A stretch of DNA of 64,000 nucleotides from Halostella litorea (GTDB lineage Archaea > Halobacteriota > Halobacteria > Halobacteriales > Natronoarchaeaceae): assembly GCF_004785955.1 (NCBI RefSeq), contig NZ_SJER01000001.1, positions 1,240,001 through 1,304,000 of the forward strand, given 5' to 3'. The notes under the pieces are model-generated. The model saw only the letters and a list, made by a program, of their open reading frames with translations. It did no database searches and was not told the origin of the DNA. Positions 9,678 to 18,205 of the stretch are shown piece by piece. Numbering within the stretch: the stretch's first letter is position 1; every line of letters starts with the position of its first letter. The position numbers were made by a program, and so were the translations under genes.

Positions 9678-9830
9678 ATGGCACAGTGTAACAACTGCAC
9701 CGAGGAGATAGCGGCCGACGAGGAGGCCCACGTCAGGGTCGTCAAGCCGATGGAGTTCAAGGGGAGCACGGAGCAAATCGAGCACTACTACTGCTCCGTC
9801 AACTGTCTGGTAGAACGGGCACGGGCGTAA
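9678..9830 (+). CDS. 50-aa zinc-finger-like protein
   Basis: A tiny protein starting MAQCNNCTEEI with a CNNC pair at residues 4-7 and a second pair CSVNC near 40-44, i.e. C-x2-C...C-x3-C, a plausible treble-clef or TRASH-like zinc site. The short middle part (AHVRVVKPMEFKG) would form the beta hairpin. An overlapping ORF from 9617 is in another frame and ends inside this gene. Such small zinc proteins are common in haloarchaea. Its partner is unknown. Confidence 0.7.
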   Translation: MAQCNNCTEEIAADEEAHVRVVKPMEFKGSTEQIEHYYCSVNCLVERARA

Positions 9831-10105
9831 CTGACAGCAACGAATGACGACCGTCCGGTGAAATCCCAACCTACGGTCACGTAGGAGCGGGCAAACCGCC
9901 GGGGGCGGCGGCCGGAACGCGGCCCCCACGGCGGCAGTCCCGGTAACGACTCGTTGCTTTCGACCCGGTGAGCATAGCTGGTTCATAACAAAGGCCGGGT
10001 ATCGGCAACGCGAAAACAGAAGAGGGGACGGGGACCGCCGGCAGCGTCGGTGGCGTTTTTCCGTCGTCGCCCGGACGCCGGCGACCGCCCCTCGCCGGAG
10101 ACACA
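9831..10105. other. Intergenic stretch before tfb
   Basis: About 275 nt without a credible gene. It contains a short perfect hairpin (CCTACG-gtca-CGTAGG) near 9879-9894, possibly ending the upstream zinc-finger transcript, and a GC-rich segment. A weaker AT-rich patch around GGTTCATAACAAAGG near 9980 may be part of the tfb promoter. No convincing TATA box lies at the usual distance from the tfb start. Confidence 0.4.
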
Positions 10106-11068
10106 ATGTCACGCCTGAACACCCATCGAAGCGGTCGTCGCGCGGAGATAGAACCGGAGAACACGGAGACGGAGTCGGACTGCCCCGAGTGCGGGGCCGA
10201 CCAGTTCGTACAGAGTCCCGACCGCGGGGAGCTCGTCTGCGACGACTGCGGGCTCGTCGTCGACGAGGAGGCGATAGACTACGGGCCGGAGTGGCGGGCG
10301 TTCAGCCACGAGGAGCGCCAGCAGAAGTCCCGGGTCGGCGCGCCAACGACCGAGACGATGCACGACCGCGGGCTGACGACCGACATCGACTGGCGCAACA
10401 CGGACGCCAAGGGCCGGTCGATCGGCTCGGAGAAGCGCGGCCAGCTCCACCGCCTCCGGAAGTGGCAGCGCCGCATCCGGACCCGCGACGCGGGCGAGCG
10501 CAACCTGAAGCAGGCGCTCTCGGAGATAGACCGGATGGCGTCGGCGCTGGGCGTCCCGCGGTTCGTCCGGGAGATAGCGAGCGTGATGTACCGAAAGGCC
10601 CTGGAGAAAGACCTCATCCGCGGGCGCTCCATCGAGGGCGTCGCGACGGCGACGCTGTACGCCGCCTGCCGCAAGGAGGGGATCGCCCGGAGCCTGGAGG
10701 AGATAAGCGAGGTGTCGCGGGTCGACCGCCGCGAGATCGGCCGCACGTACCGCTACATCTCCCAGGAACTCGGCCTGGAGATGAAACCGGTCGACCCCAA
10801 GCAGTTCGTCCCGCGCTTCTGCTCGGAGCTGGAGGTGAGCGAGAGCGTCCGGACCCGCGCCCGCGAGATCGTCGAGCGGACCGCCAAGGAGGGGCTCCAC
10901 TCCGGCAAGTCGCCGACCGGTTTCGCCGCGGCGGCGATCTACACGGCGTCGCTTGACTGCGACGAGAAGCAGACCCAGCGCGCGGTCGCCGAGGTGGCGC
11001 AGGTGACGGAAGTGACGATCCGCAACCGCTACCAGGAGCAGACCGCGGTGCTCGAAGGCGACGCGTAG
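10106..11068 (+). CDS. tfb: Transcription initiation factor TFB
   Basis: A 320-aa TFIIB homologue. The N-terminal zinc ribbon has C26-x2-C29 and C45-x2-C48. The B-finger/linker follows ([22 protein letters not shown]), then two cyclin folds (about 115-205 and 215-315) with the repeated pattern [19 protein letters not shown] and [16 protein letters not shown]. The protein bridges TBP, the BRE element and RNA polymerase. Haloarchaea usually have several tfb copies used for different gene sets; which paralogue this is cannot be told from the window. Confidence 0.97.
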   Translation: MSRLNTHRSGRRAEIEPENTETESDCPECGADQFVQSPDRGELVCDDCGLVVDEEAIDYGPEWRAFSHEERQQKSRVGAPTTETMHDRGLTTDIDWRNTDAKGRSIGSEKRGQLHRLRKWQRRIRTRDAGERNLKQALSEIDRMASALGVPRFVREIASVMYRKALEKDLIRGRSIEGVATATLYAACRKEGIARSLEEISEVSRVDRREIGRTYRYISQELGLEMKPVDPKQFVPRFCSELEVSESVRTRAREIVERTAKEGLHSGKSPTGFAAAAIYTASLDCDEKQTQRAVAEVAQVTEVTIRNRYQEQTAVLEGDA

Positions 11069-11102
11069 CTTTTCCCCGCGGCGGGCCCATAGCCCGCCAC
11101 GC

Positions 11103-11531
11103 ATGACCGATGACATCGCGAGCCACGTCGACGGCCTCCTCCACGAACAGACCCAGGTGCGCGACCGCGGCGTCGACCTGACCGCCGCCGAGGTGTACGA
11201 GGTGACCGCGCCCGGCCGCGTCGACTTCGGCGGCAGCGAACTGACCGACGCCGAGCGCACGCCCCACGACCGCGTCCGGCGGAACGAGGGCGACGACTAC
11301 GAGTGGTGGCACCTGGACGCCGGCCAGTACCTCGTCGAGTACAACGAGTCGGTCGCCGGCGACGCCGTCCTGACGGTCCAGCCGCGGTGCGAACTGCGCG
11401 AGCGGGGCGCGAGCCACCCGACGCTGACCGTCGCCGAACTGGGGCCGGTGCCGCTGTCGGTCGGCGGCGCGGGGATCCGGCTAAAGGAAAACGCCCGGAT
11501 CTCGACCGTCGTCGACGCCGAGCGCCGGTGA
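11103..11531 (+). CDS. dCTP deaminase/dUTPase-like protein
   Basis: A 142-aa member of the trimeric dUTPase/dCTP deaminase superfamily. Residues about 20-45 (GVDLTAAEVYEVTAPGRVDFGG) and the core WWHLDAGQYLVEYNESV match haloarchaeal proteins annotated as dUTPase or dCTP deaminase-like. The C-terminal strand region GVPLS-like (GPVPLSVGGAGIRLKENARIS) is the usual trimer interface. It should lower dUTP and/or feed dUMP synthesis, but active-site residues cannot be fully matched by eye. It lies 34 nt after tfb, possibly co-transcribed. Confidence 0.75.
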   Translation: MTDDIASHVDGLLHEQTQVRDRGVDLTAAEVYEVTAPGRVDFGGSELTDAERTPHDRVRRNEGDDYEWWHLDAGQYLVEYNESVAGDAVLTVQPRCELRERGASHPTLTVAELGPVPLSVGGAGIRLKENARISTVVDAERR

Positions 11532-11619
11532 CGGCCCGCGACGGCGGGCGTGCGGGCGACCCACGGACCGATCCGCTATCCGTGGCTTCTTGTCCGGGCG
11601 ACGAGGATCGTCGGACAGC

Positions 11620-12804
11620 GTGGCACCACGGGACCGGACGGCGGACGACGGCCTCGGGCGGGCGCTCGGGGCGCTGGCTGTCGGGTGGTTTCTGACGCTC
11701 GGCGCGCGCTTTCTCCCGCCGGCGATCCTGCCCCAGATCCGGGCGACGTTCGGCATCGGCGACGCGACCGCGGGGGTCGCCATCTCCGCGATCTGGGTCG
11801 GCTACGGCTTGATGCAGTTCCCCGCCGGCGCGCTCGCCGACCGGGTCGACGAGCGGACGCTGCTGAGCCTCAGCCTCGTCCTCGCGGGGGCGAGCCTGGC
11901 GGCGATCGCGGGCGCGCCGGCGTTCGGCGTGTTCCTCGTCGCCTGCGTCCTGTTCGGCCTCGGGACGGGGCTGTTCGGGCCGCCGCGGGGCATCGCGCTC
12001 TCGAACCTGTTCGCGCCGACGCCGGGCCGGGCGTTCGGGATCACCCTCGCCGCCGGGAGCGTCGGGTCGGCCGCCCTGCCGTTCGTCGCCAGCGTCCTCA
12101 CGGACCGGATCGGCTGGCGGCTCGCGGTCGGCCTGCTGGTCCCGGCGTTTCTCGGGGTCGCCGCCGCGACCCTGCGGTACGTCCCGGCCGACACCGGGAG
12201 CGGGTCCGACGACGGCGACGACGCGGCCAGCCTCCGGCGGACGCTCGGGCGCGCCCTGACCGACCGGCAGGTCCTGACCGCCGTCGCGGCGCTGACGCTC
12301 ATGCTGTTTACGTTCCAGGCGCTGACCGCCTTCCTCCCGACGTACCTGATCCGGGCGAAGGGGGTCGGCCAGGGGGTCGCCGGGGCGCTGTTCGGCGTCC
12401 TGTTCGTCGCGGGCGCGGCCGCCCAGTTGGCCGGCGGCGACGCCGTCGACCGCTACGGGACGCGGGCGGTGATGGTCGCCGTCGCCGTCGCGACCGCGCT
12501 GAGCCTCGCCGCCCTCCCGCTGGTCGGCGGCCTCGTCCCCGTCGCCGCCGTGGTCGTCCTGCTGGCGACCCAGATGGCGGTCCAGCCGGTGATGAACTCC
12601 TACATCATCGAGGCGCTGCCGCCGGCGGGCACCGGCACCGCGTGGGGCTTTCTGCGGACGGCGTTTTTCCTGCTCGGCGCGACCGGGTCGACCGTGGTCG
12701 GGGTGCTCTCCGAGCGCGGGCTGCTGGACGAGTCGTTCTACCTGCTGGCGGGGGTCACGGCCGTCGCCGTTTTGCTGTTCGTCCTGCTGCCGGCGGAGTC
12801 GTGA
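11620..12804 (+). CDS. Major facilitator superfamily transporter
   Basis: A 394-aa (from GTG 11620) MFS carrier with about twelve hydrophobic segments in two halves. They are separated by an acidic loop (GSGSDDGDDAASLRR) around residue 200. The loop 2-3 signature is seen as GALADRVDERTLLS. A TTG start at 11590 would add ten residues and cannot be excluded. Substrate unknown. The gene ends at the base before the convergent tfx-type gene; the two stop codons form TGATCA. Confidence 0.85.
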   Translation: MAPRDRTADDGLGRALGALAVGWFLTLGARFLPPAILPQIRATFGIGDATAGVAISAIWVGYGLMQFPAGALADRVDERTLLSLSLVLAGASLAAIAGAPAFGVFLVACVLFGLGTGLFGPPRGIALSNLFAPTPGRAFGITLAAGSVGSAALPFVASVLTDRIGWRLAVGLLVPAFLGVAAATLRYVPADTGSGSDDGDDAASLRRTLGRALTDRQVLTAVAALTLMLFTFQALTAFLPTYLIRAKGVGQGVAGALFGVLFVAGAAAQLAGGDAVDRYGTRAVMVAVAVATALSLAALPLVGGLVPVAAVVVLLATQMAVQPVMNSYIIEALPPAGTGTAWGFLRTAFFLLGATGSTVVGVLSERGLLDESFYLLAGVTAVAVLLFVLLPAES

Positions 12805-13230
12805 TCACGCCCCGTCGGCGTACACCTTCACCTCGCCGTCCTCGGTGAGGCCGACCTCGACCGCCGTGTCGAGGCGGCTCTCCGCGACGTACGCCTCCAG
12901 TTCGCCGTACAGGTGGGCGTTCAGCTCCGGCGTGCAGTAGTCGACCTTGATCCCCGCCTCGTCGCCACGCTCGTACACCGCCTCGACGACGTCCTCGAAG
13001 TACGTGCCCGCCTCGACAGTGAACCGGACCGGCGAGCGGAGCGTCCGGACGAGTTCGAGCGTCCGCCGGGCCTTCGAGACGTTCTCCTGGGCGGCGCGCT
13101 CTATCGCGCTCACGTTCGAGGCGGTCGTCCCGAGCCGCTCGGCGACCTCCCGCTGGGTGTGGCCCGCCTCCCGAAGTTCGAGCACCTCAACCTGTCGCTC
13201 GGTCAGCGCGGTGTCGGCGGCCGTCGGCAT
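12805..13230 (-). CDS. Tfx-family transcriptional regulator
   Basis: A 141-aa protein with an N-terminal helix-turn-helix (residues about 9-45: LTERQVEVLELREAGHTQREVAERLGTTASNVSAIE). The conserved Tfx C-terminal half follows (RFTVEAGTYFEDVVEAVYERGDEAGIKVDY). Tfx was first described in methanogens as a regulator of a molybdenum formylmethanofuran dehydrogenase operon. Here it is divergent from a molybdate/tungstate-type ABC operon, so control of metal-oxyanion uptake is a reasonable inference. A palindrome in the shared 61-nt spacer is a candidate operator for both genes. Confidence 0.9.
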   Translation of the reverse strand: MPTAADTALTERQVEVLELREAGHTQREVAERLGTTASNVSAIERAAQENVSKARRTLELVRTLRSPVRFTVEAGTYFEDVVEAVYERGDEAGIKVDYCTPELNAHLYGELEAYVAESRLDTAVEVGLTEDGEVKVYADGA

Positions 13231-13237
13231 GGGAGAT

Positions 13238-13253
13238 CAAACGAAACCGTTTG
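13238..13253. promoter_or_regulatory. Palindrome in the tfx/modA divergent promoter (candidate operator)
   Basis: CAAACG-aaac-CGTTTG, a perfect 6-bp inverted repeat with a 4-nt spacer. It sits 8-23 nt before the tfx start and just upstream of an AT-rich box (ATAAGCTTTA, 13255-13264) that can serve as TATA for the substrate-binding gene at 13292. The position would let a dimer repress tfx and influence TFB binding at the ABC operon. This function is inferred. Confidence 0.5.
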
Positions 13254-13291
13254 GGATAAGCTTTAGGTCGAACTCTTTCGATTGTACAACT

Positions 13292-14188
13292 ATGGGACGC
13301 GACGAGCGGGTCGGACGGCGGGCGGTGCTGGCGGCCGCGGCGGGCGGAGTCGCCGGGATGGCCGGGTGCGGGGCCGTCTCCGGCGAGGACGCCGTCTCCG
13401 TGCTCGCGGCCGGCAGCCTCCAGAACGCGCTGGAGAACGGGCTCCCGGACCGGGTCGACGCCGCCGTCCGGGTGGAGGCACACGGTTCCGCCCGGGCCGC
13501 CCGCCTCGTCGCGGACGGCGCGAAGGACCCGGACATCGTCTCGGTCGCCGACGCCGCGCTGTTCGACGGCCCGCTCCGCCCGGGCTGGCACGCCGAGTTC
13601 GCCACCAACGCGGTCGTCCTCGCGTACGACCCCGACAGCGAGGGCGGCCGCCGTATCGCGGAGGCGGGGACCGAGGCGTGGTACCGGCCGCTGCTGTCCG
13701 GCGCGGCGTCGCTCGGCCGGACGGACCCGGACCTCGACCCGCTTGGCTACCGGACGCTGTTCGCGCTCGAACTGGCGACCGACCACTACGGGACGGACGC
13801 CGACCTCCGCGGGGCGGTGCCCGAGCGCGACCAGGTGTACCCGGAGACGCAGCTGCTGAGCCAGTTCGAGACCGGCGGGATAGACGCCGCCTTCACCTAC
13901 CGGAGCATGGCCGTCGACCGCGGGTACGAGTTCGTCGCGCTCCCGGCCGCGGTGGACCTGAGCGACCCCGCGCTCGCCGACCGGTACGCGGCCGCGACGT
14001 ACGAACTGCCCGGCGGGAAGACCGTCCGCGGCGCACCGATACGCTACGCGTCCACGCTCCGCCGGGAGTCGTCGGCAGCGACCGACGCGTTCGAGGCACA
14101 CGTCGCCGGGGGGTACCTCGCCGACTTCGGCTTCGGCGTCCCCGAGAACTACCCGCGGTACACCGGGGATGTTCCCGACGCGGTCTGA
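13292..14188 (+). CDS. Molybdate/tungstate-type ABC substrate-binding lipoprotein
   Basis: A 298-aa secreted protein. The N-terminus has a twin-arginine motif (GRRAVLAAAAGG) and a lipobox MAGC (Cys26), so it is exported folded and lipid-anchored. The mature part starts with VLAAGSLQNALENGLP and contains HGSARAARLVADGAKDPDIVSVAD, the pattern of ModA/WtpA proteins that bind molybdate or tungstate. A TATA-like box about 30 nt upstream supports the ATG at 13292; the longer upstream frame runs into the divergent tfx gene. The gene overlaps the permease gene by 20 nt. Which oxyanion is bound cannot be read. Confidence 0.9.
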   Translation: MGRDERVGRRAVLAAAAGGVAGMAGCGAVSGEDAVSVLAAGSLQNALENGLPDRVDAAVRVEAHGSARAARLVADGAKDPDIVSVADAALFDGPLRPGWHAEFATNAVVLAYDPDSEGGRRIAEAGTEAWYRPLLSGAASLGRTDPDLDPLGYRTLFALELATDHYGTDADLRGAVPERDQVYPETQLLSQFETGGIDAAFTYRSMAVDRGYEFVALPAAVDLSDPALADRYAAATYELPGGKTVRGAPIRYASTLRRESSAATDAFEAHVAGGYLADFGFGVPENYPRYTGDVPDAV

Positions 14189-14972
14189 GGTCGCCGGCCG
14201 GCGGATCGACCCGCTGTCGGTGATCCTTGCGCTCGGCGGCGTGTTGCTGCTGTACTACCTCGTCCCGCTGGTCTCGCTGTTCGTCGCGCAACCGCCGGGC
14301 GCGGTCTGGGCGCAGTTGACGACGCCGCGGGTCGCCGGGGCCGTGCGGACCTCGCTGTGGGCCGCGGTCGCCAGCACGGCGGTCGCGACGGCCTTCGGCC
14401 TGCCGCTTGCCTACTGGCTGGCGCGGGCGGACGGCCGGGCCGCGACGCTCGTCACCGCCGCGGTCGTGTTGCCGCTCGTGCTCCCGCCGGTGGTCAGCGG
14501 GATGCTCCTGCTCACCGTCGTCGGGCCGGACACCGCGCTCGGCGGGCTCGCGGCCGCGAACGGCGTTTCGCTCACGCGCTCTATCGTCGGCGTCGTGCTC
14601 GCCCAGACTTTCGTCGCGTCGCCGTTCGTCGTCGTCACCGCGAAGGCGGCGTTCGAGGGCGTCGACCGGCGGCTGGAGCACGCGTCGCGCTCGCTCGGCA
14701 AGGGCCGGCTGACGACGTTCCGGCGGGTGACGCTCCCGCTGTCGTGGCCGGGCGTACTCGCCGGGATGACCCTCGCCTTCGCCCGGTCGCTGGGGGAGTT
14801 CGGCGCGACAATCATGCTCGCGTACTACCCGCGGACGATGCCCGTCCAGATCTGGGTGTCGTTTACCACCGCGGGAATCGAGCGCGCGTTCCCGGTCGCG
14901 GTCGTCCTCGTCTGCGTCGCCGTCGGCACGCTCGCCGCGCTGAACGCCCTCGGCTCGAACCCCCTCGCCTGA
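14169..14972 (+). CDS. Molybdate/tungstate-type ABC permease
   Basis: A 267-aa inner-membrane protein with about six hydrophobic segments. The EAA-type loop that docks the ATPase is seen as LEHASRSLGKGRLTTFRRVTLP near residues 176-197. The ModB/WtpB type is supported by the following LSWPGVLAGMTLAFARSLGEFGATIM. It starts inside the 3' end of the binding-protein gene and its stop is 2 nt before the ATPase gene, so the three form one operon. Confidence 0.92.
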   Translation: MFPTRSEVAGRRIDPLSVILALGGVLLLYYLVPLVSLFVAQPPGAVWAQLTTPRVAGAVRTSLWAAVASTAVATAFGLPLAYWLARADGRAATLVTAAVVLPLVLPPVVSGMLLLTVVGPDTALGGLAAANGVSLTRSIVGVVLAQTFVASPFVVVTAKAAFEGVDRRLEHASRSLGKGRLTTFRRVTLPLSWPGVLAGMTLAFARSLGEFGATIMLAYYPRTMPVQIWVSFTTAGIERAFPVAVVLVCVAVGTLAALNALGSNPLA

Positions 14973-14974
14973 CC

Positions 14975-16015
14975 ATGCTCGTCGTCGAAGACCTCACGAA
15001 GGCGTTCGACGCGTTCCGGCTCGGCCCGGTGGACCTGACGGTCGGCGACGAGGTGCTCGCCGTCCTCGGGCCGTCGGGCTGTGGCAAGTCGACGCTGCTT
15101 GGCCTCGTCGCGGGGACGCTCGACCCCGACGGCGGCCGCGTCTCGCTGTCGGGCCGCCGCCTCGACGGCCGCCCGCCCGAAGAGCGCGGCGTCGGCGTCG
15201 TGTTCCAGGACGGCGCGCTGTTCCCGCACATGACCGCCCGCGAGAACGTCGCCTACGCCGGGGCCGCCCCGGAGCGGGTCGCGGACCTGGCGACCACGCT
15301 GGAAGTGGCCGACGTGCTGGACCGTCCGGCAACGGCGCTGTCGGGCGGCGAACGTCAGCGCGTCGCGCTGGCCCGCGCGCTGGCCGCCGACCCCGACGCC
15401 CTCCTGCTCGACGAGCCGCTGGCGAACCTCGACGCGCCGGTCCGCCGCCGCCTCCGCGGGGCGCTCCACGAGACGTTCGCGGAGACCGGCGTCCCGACGG
15501 TGCTCGTGACCCACGACCGTCGGGTCGCGACCGCGGTAGGCGACCGCGTCGCTGTCCTGCGTGACGGCGGCGTCGAGCAGGTCGGCACGCCGTCGGCGGT
15601 GCTCGACCGCCCGGCGACGCCGTTCGTCGCGCGGTTCACCGGGAGCGAGAACGTGTTCGAAAGCAGGGTAGTCGACCGCGACGCGGACGGCGTCGCGCTC
15701 GCGTTCGGCGACGCGACGCTCCGGTCGACGCGGGACGCCCCCGCCGGCGCGACCGTGACCGCCTGCGTCAGGCCGGCGCGGGTCCGGCTTGTCGGGGGGG
15801 ACGCGCCCGAGGGCGCGAACGTCCTCCGGGGCACCGTCGCCCGCTGGCTCCACGAGGGCGACGAGTACCGCGTGACCGCGGCCGTCGACGGCGCGGCGGA
15901 CCACGTCACGGCCGCGGTCCCGGCGACGGCGTTCGAGCGCGCCGGGGTCGAGCGCGGCGCGACCGTGCGGCTGGCGTTCGACCCGGCGGCGGTCCACCTG
16001 ATCGAAGCGGCGTGA
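14975..16015 (+). CDS. Molybdate/tungstate-type ABC ATP-binding protein
   Basis: A 346-aa ABC ATPase. Walker A GPSGCGKST is at residues 32-40, the Q-loop at VVFQDG (75-80), signature LSGGE at 122-126 and Walker B LLLDEP at 143-148. A C-terminal domain (about 240-346) begins at GSENVFESRV, has a TOBE-like fold pattern and probably senses the oxyanion. It powers uptake by the permease encoded directly upstream (2-nt gap). ModC/WtpC identity rests on operon context plus the C-terminal domain. Confidence 0.92.
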   Translation: MLVVEDLTKAFDAFRLGPVDLTVGDEVLAVLGPSGCGKSTLLGLVAGTLDPDGGRVSLSGRRLDGRPPEERGVGVVFQDGALFPHMTARENVAYAGAAPERVADLATTLEVADVLDRPATALSGGERQRVALARALAADPDALLLDEPLANLDAPVRRRLRGALHETFAETGVPTVLVTHDRRVATAVGDRVAVLRDGGVEQVGTPSAVLDRPATPFVARFTGSENVFESRVVDRDADGVALAFGDATLRSTRDAPAGATVTACVRPARVRLVGGDAPEGANVLRGTVARWLHEGDEYRVTAAVDGAADHVTAAVPATAFERAGVERGATVRLAFDPAAVHLIEAA

Positions 16016-16048
16016 CGCCCCACGGAGTCGCGGCCCGTGTCCTCCAGT

Positions 16049-17095
16049 TCAGGCCCGGCCCGTGCACCGCCAGGCTTCGGCAGCGTTCGCGAGGTGGTCG
16101 GCGTACTCGCGGACGGCGTCGCGCCAGCGGTCGTCGCCGGCGGCGCGGGCGTCGCGCAACTCGTCCAGTTCGTCCCCGTCGTACGGCGACGCGAGGCGCA
16201 CCATGCCGAAGACGACGGATTCGGCGGCGTCGCCGTCGTCCAGAGCCGGGTCCGTCACCCGATCCCGGACCCGCTCGGGCGGGGCGTCGAGGCGGATCCC
16301 CGACCCCGGGATGCTCTTGGACATCTTGGGCGTTCCGTCGACGCCCGGCACGAGCCGGGAGAACAGGCCGACCACCCGCCCGTCGACGCCGGCCGCCGCC
16401 CGGAGGTCGTCGAACCGCCGGGCCATCCCGACGTTGTCGGCCCCCAGCGACAGCAGGACGCGGTCGTACCCCGCGCGGAACTCGTCGGTCAGCGGGGCGA
16501 CGTTGTCCGCCGCCATGAGCAGCCCGCAGAGCGACTCGGAGAACGCCGTCGCGTCGCCGCCCCCGGACTCGACCGCCTCGTAGGCGGCCGCCAGGTCGGC
16601 CTCGAACGCCGTGCGCTCGTCCCAGCGGTCGCCGCCGGCGTCGGGGTCGTAGCGGCGCGCGAGGCGGGTTGCCGCGCGCAATGCGTCGGCCGCCTCGCTC
16701 TGGACGACCACTCGTCCGCGCTCCGGGTCGAACCCGCGTTCGAGCGCGAACGCGCGGTACCGCTCGGCGCGCTCGCGCAGCGTCGCGGCGTCGCCCCCGC
16801 CGGCGTTGTACACCACCTGGTCGGCGACCGTCAGCCGGACGTCGAAGCCGGCGCGCTGGAGGTCGACCGCCGACCGGACCTGCCCGAGCGTCCCGACGTG
16901 GGGCGCGCCGGTCGGCGAGATACCGACCGAGACGAGCGTCTCCGCGGGCGTCGCCGCGGCGAGCGCGTCGGCGTCCCCCACGAACGCGAACCGGTGCCGG
17001 CAGGTCGACGCCGACAGGTCGCCGATCGGTCCGTCGACGGGGTCGTACCCGCGTCGTTCTACCGCCGCCTCGTAGTGGGTTTCGAGGTCGGTCAC
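16049..17095 (-). CDS. Small class I (Trp/Tyr-type) aminoacyl-tRNA synthetase homologue
   Basis: A 348-aa protein with class I signatures. The HIGH-like PTGAPHVG is at residues 61-68, the GADNV loop near 218-222, and KMSKS at 257-261. The region around KMSKS (GVDGTPKMSKSIPGSGIRL) fits the tryptophanyl/tyrosyl subclass. It lacks an N-terminal extension and has only about 85 residues after KMSKS. The amino acid it activates is not certain: it may be a second TrpRS or a paralogue with another role. GTG start at 17095. It is convergent with the ABC operon and divergent from the SDR gene. Confidence 0.8.
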   Translation of the reverse strand: MTDLETHYEAAVERRGYDPVDGPIGDLSASTCRHRFAFVGDADALAAATPAETLVSVGISPTGAPHVGTLGQVRSAVDLQRAGFDVRLTVADQVVYNAGGGDAATLRERAERYRAFALERGFDPERGRVVVQSEAADALRAATRLARRYDPDAGGDRWDERTAFEADLAAAYEAVESGGGDATAFSESLCGLLMAADNVAPLTDEFRAGYDRVLLSLGADNVGMARRFDDLRAAAGVDGRVVGLFSRLVPGVDGTPKMSKSIPGSGIRLDAPPERVRDRVTDPALDDGDAAESVVFGMVRLASPYDGDELDELRDARAAGDDRWRDAVREYADHLANAAEAWRCTGRA

Positions 17096-17281
17096 GGGCG
17101 GAAATGTCTCATCGAGCCATAAAGTGCTAATTCGTCACTAGGTAGCGTGCGACAGAGCCGACCGGTGTCGGCCGGGAGGGTAGCGCGGCGACCGCGACGG
17201 CCCGCAGTTGCGTCGCCGGCGACCGTCCGCAACGTTGCGGCCGCCCGTGGTTTCAAGCCCCGCGGGGCCGACGGTTCGGCC

Positions 17282-18010
17282 ATGCCAGCAGCAGTCGTCA
17301 CCGGGTCGTCGCGCGGCATCGGTCGAGCGATCGCGCTCCGGTTCGCGGCGGACGGGTACGACGTGGCCGTGAACTACCACACGAACGAGGCGAAGGCCGA
17401 AGAAGTGGCGGACGCCGTCCGCGAGCGCGGGCAGGAGGCGGTCGCGGTCGGAGCCGACGTGGCCGACCCCGAGGCGGCGGCGCGACTCGTCGACCGCGCG
17501 GCCGACGCGTTCGGCGGCGTCGACCACGTCGTCAACAACGCCGGGATCGACCAGCACGTGTACACCGAGAACCTCGACCCCGCCGACTTCGACCGCGTGA
17601 TGGACGTGAACGTCAACTCGGCGTTCAACGTCACGAAGGCCGCCCTGCCGCACCTCCGTGACTCCGACGACGACCCGTCGGCGACCGCCGTCTCGTCGAT
17701 ACTGGCCCACACCGGCGCGCCGATCGAGGTCCACTACGCCGCCTCGAAGGGCGCGTTGCTCTCGCTGGTTCGCAGCCACGCCGAGGATTTCGCGCCCGAC
17801 GTCCGGGTCAACGCCGTCGCGCCCGGCCACGTCGAGACGGACATGACCGCCGACCGCTCCCCCGACGAGAAGCGCGAGGAACTGGCCGACATCCCGCTGG
17901 ACCGGTACGGCCGCCCCGAGGAGATCGCCGACGCCGTCGCGTACCTGCGGGACGCGTCGTTCGTCACGGGCGAGACGCTGAACGTCAACGGCGGCGAGGA
18001 GATGCGGTAG
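17282..18010 (+). CDS. Short-chain dehydrogenase/reductase (FabG-like)
   Basis: A 242-aa cytoplasmic oxidoreductase of the classical SDR family. The nucleotide loop TGSSRGIG is at residues 7-14, NNAG near 85-88, and the catalytic YAASK near 152-156, preceded by the serine in AVSSILAH. The C-terminal GHVETDMT...GYARPEEIA-like segment (RYGRPEEIADAVAYLRD) is typical of 3-oxoacyl-ACP reductase-like enzymes. The actual substrate is unknown. The ATG at 17282 puts the first beta strand at the N-terminus; the longer reading from 17147 is unlikely. Confidence 0.9.
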   Translation: MPAAVVTGSSRGIGRAIALRFAADGYDVAVNYHTNEAKAEEVADAVRERGQEAVAVGADVADPEAAARLVDRAADAFGGVDHVVNNAGIDQHVYTENLDPADFDRVMDVNVNSAFNVTKAALPHLRDSDDDPSATAVSSILAHTGAPIEVHYAASKGALLSLVRSHAEDFAPDVRVNAVAPGHVETDMTADRSPDEKREELADIPLDRYGRPEEIADAVAYLRDASFVTGETLNVNGGEEMR

Positions 18011-18048
18011 GCGGCGGCGCGGCTGGTCGGCGTGGGTTCGGAAGGAAG

Positions 18049-18121
18049 TAGTCCCGACAGGATTCGAACCTGTGTCGAAGCCCCCAGAAGGCTTCAGGAT
18101 TGGCCGCTACCCCACGGGACT
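18049..18121 (-). tRNA. tRNA-Gln (anticodon CTG)
   Basis: On the minus strand the sequence folds as a cloverleaf: acceptor stem AGTCCCG/CGGGACT, D arm starting GGGTAGCGGCC, anticodon stem AAGCC/GGCTT around the loop TTCTGGG, and T arm ACAGG-TTCGAAT-CCTGT. The anticodon is CTG (reads CAG, glutamine). The discriminator base is A and CCA is not encoded. An AT-rich patch (TTACTATTGG on the minus strand) upstream can serve as its promoter. No intron is seen. Confidence 0.93.
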
Positions 18122-18205
18122 CGTAGCGTCGCTTTCGAGTGCGCATCCAATAGTAACGCACATCCGTATTTGAGTGTTGCGAAGTCGAATGTCCGCCGCC
18201 CTCCG

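Noticed and set aside
9617-9694. A 25-codon ORF starting at 9617, before the zinc-finger gene
   Set aside because: It is in another frame, ends inside the next gene and has a glycine-rich, motif-free peptide.
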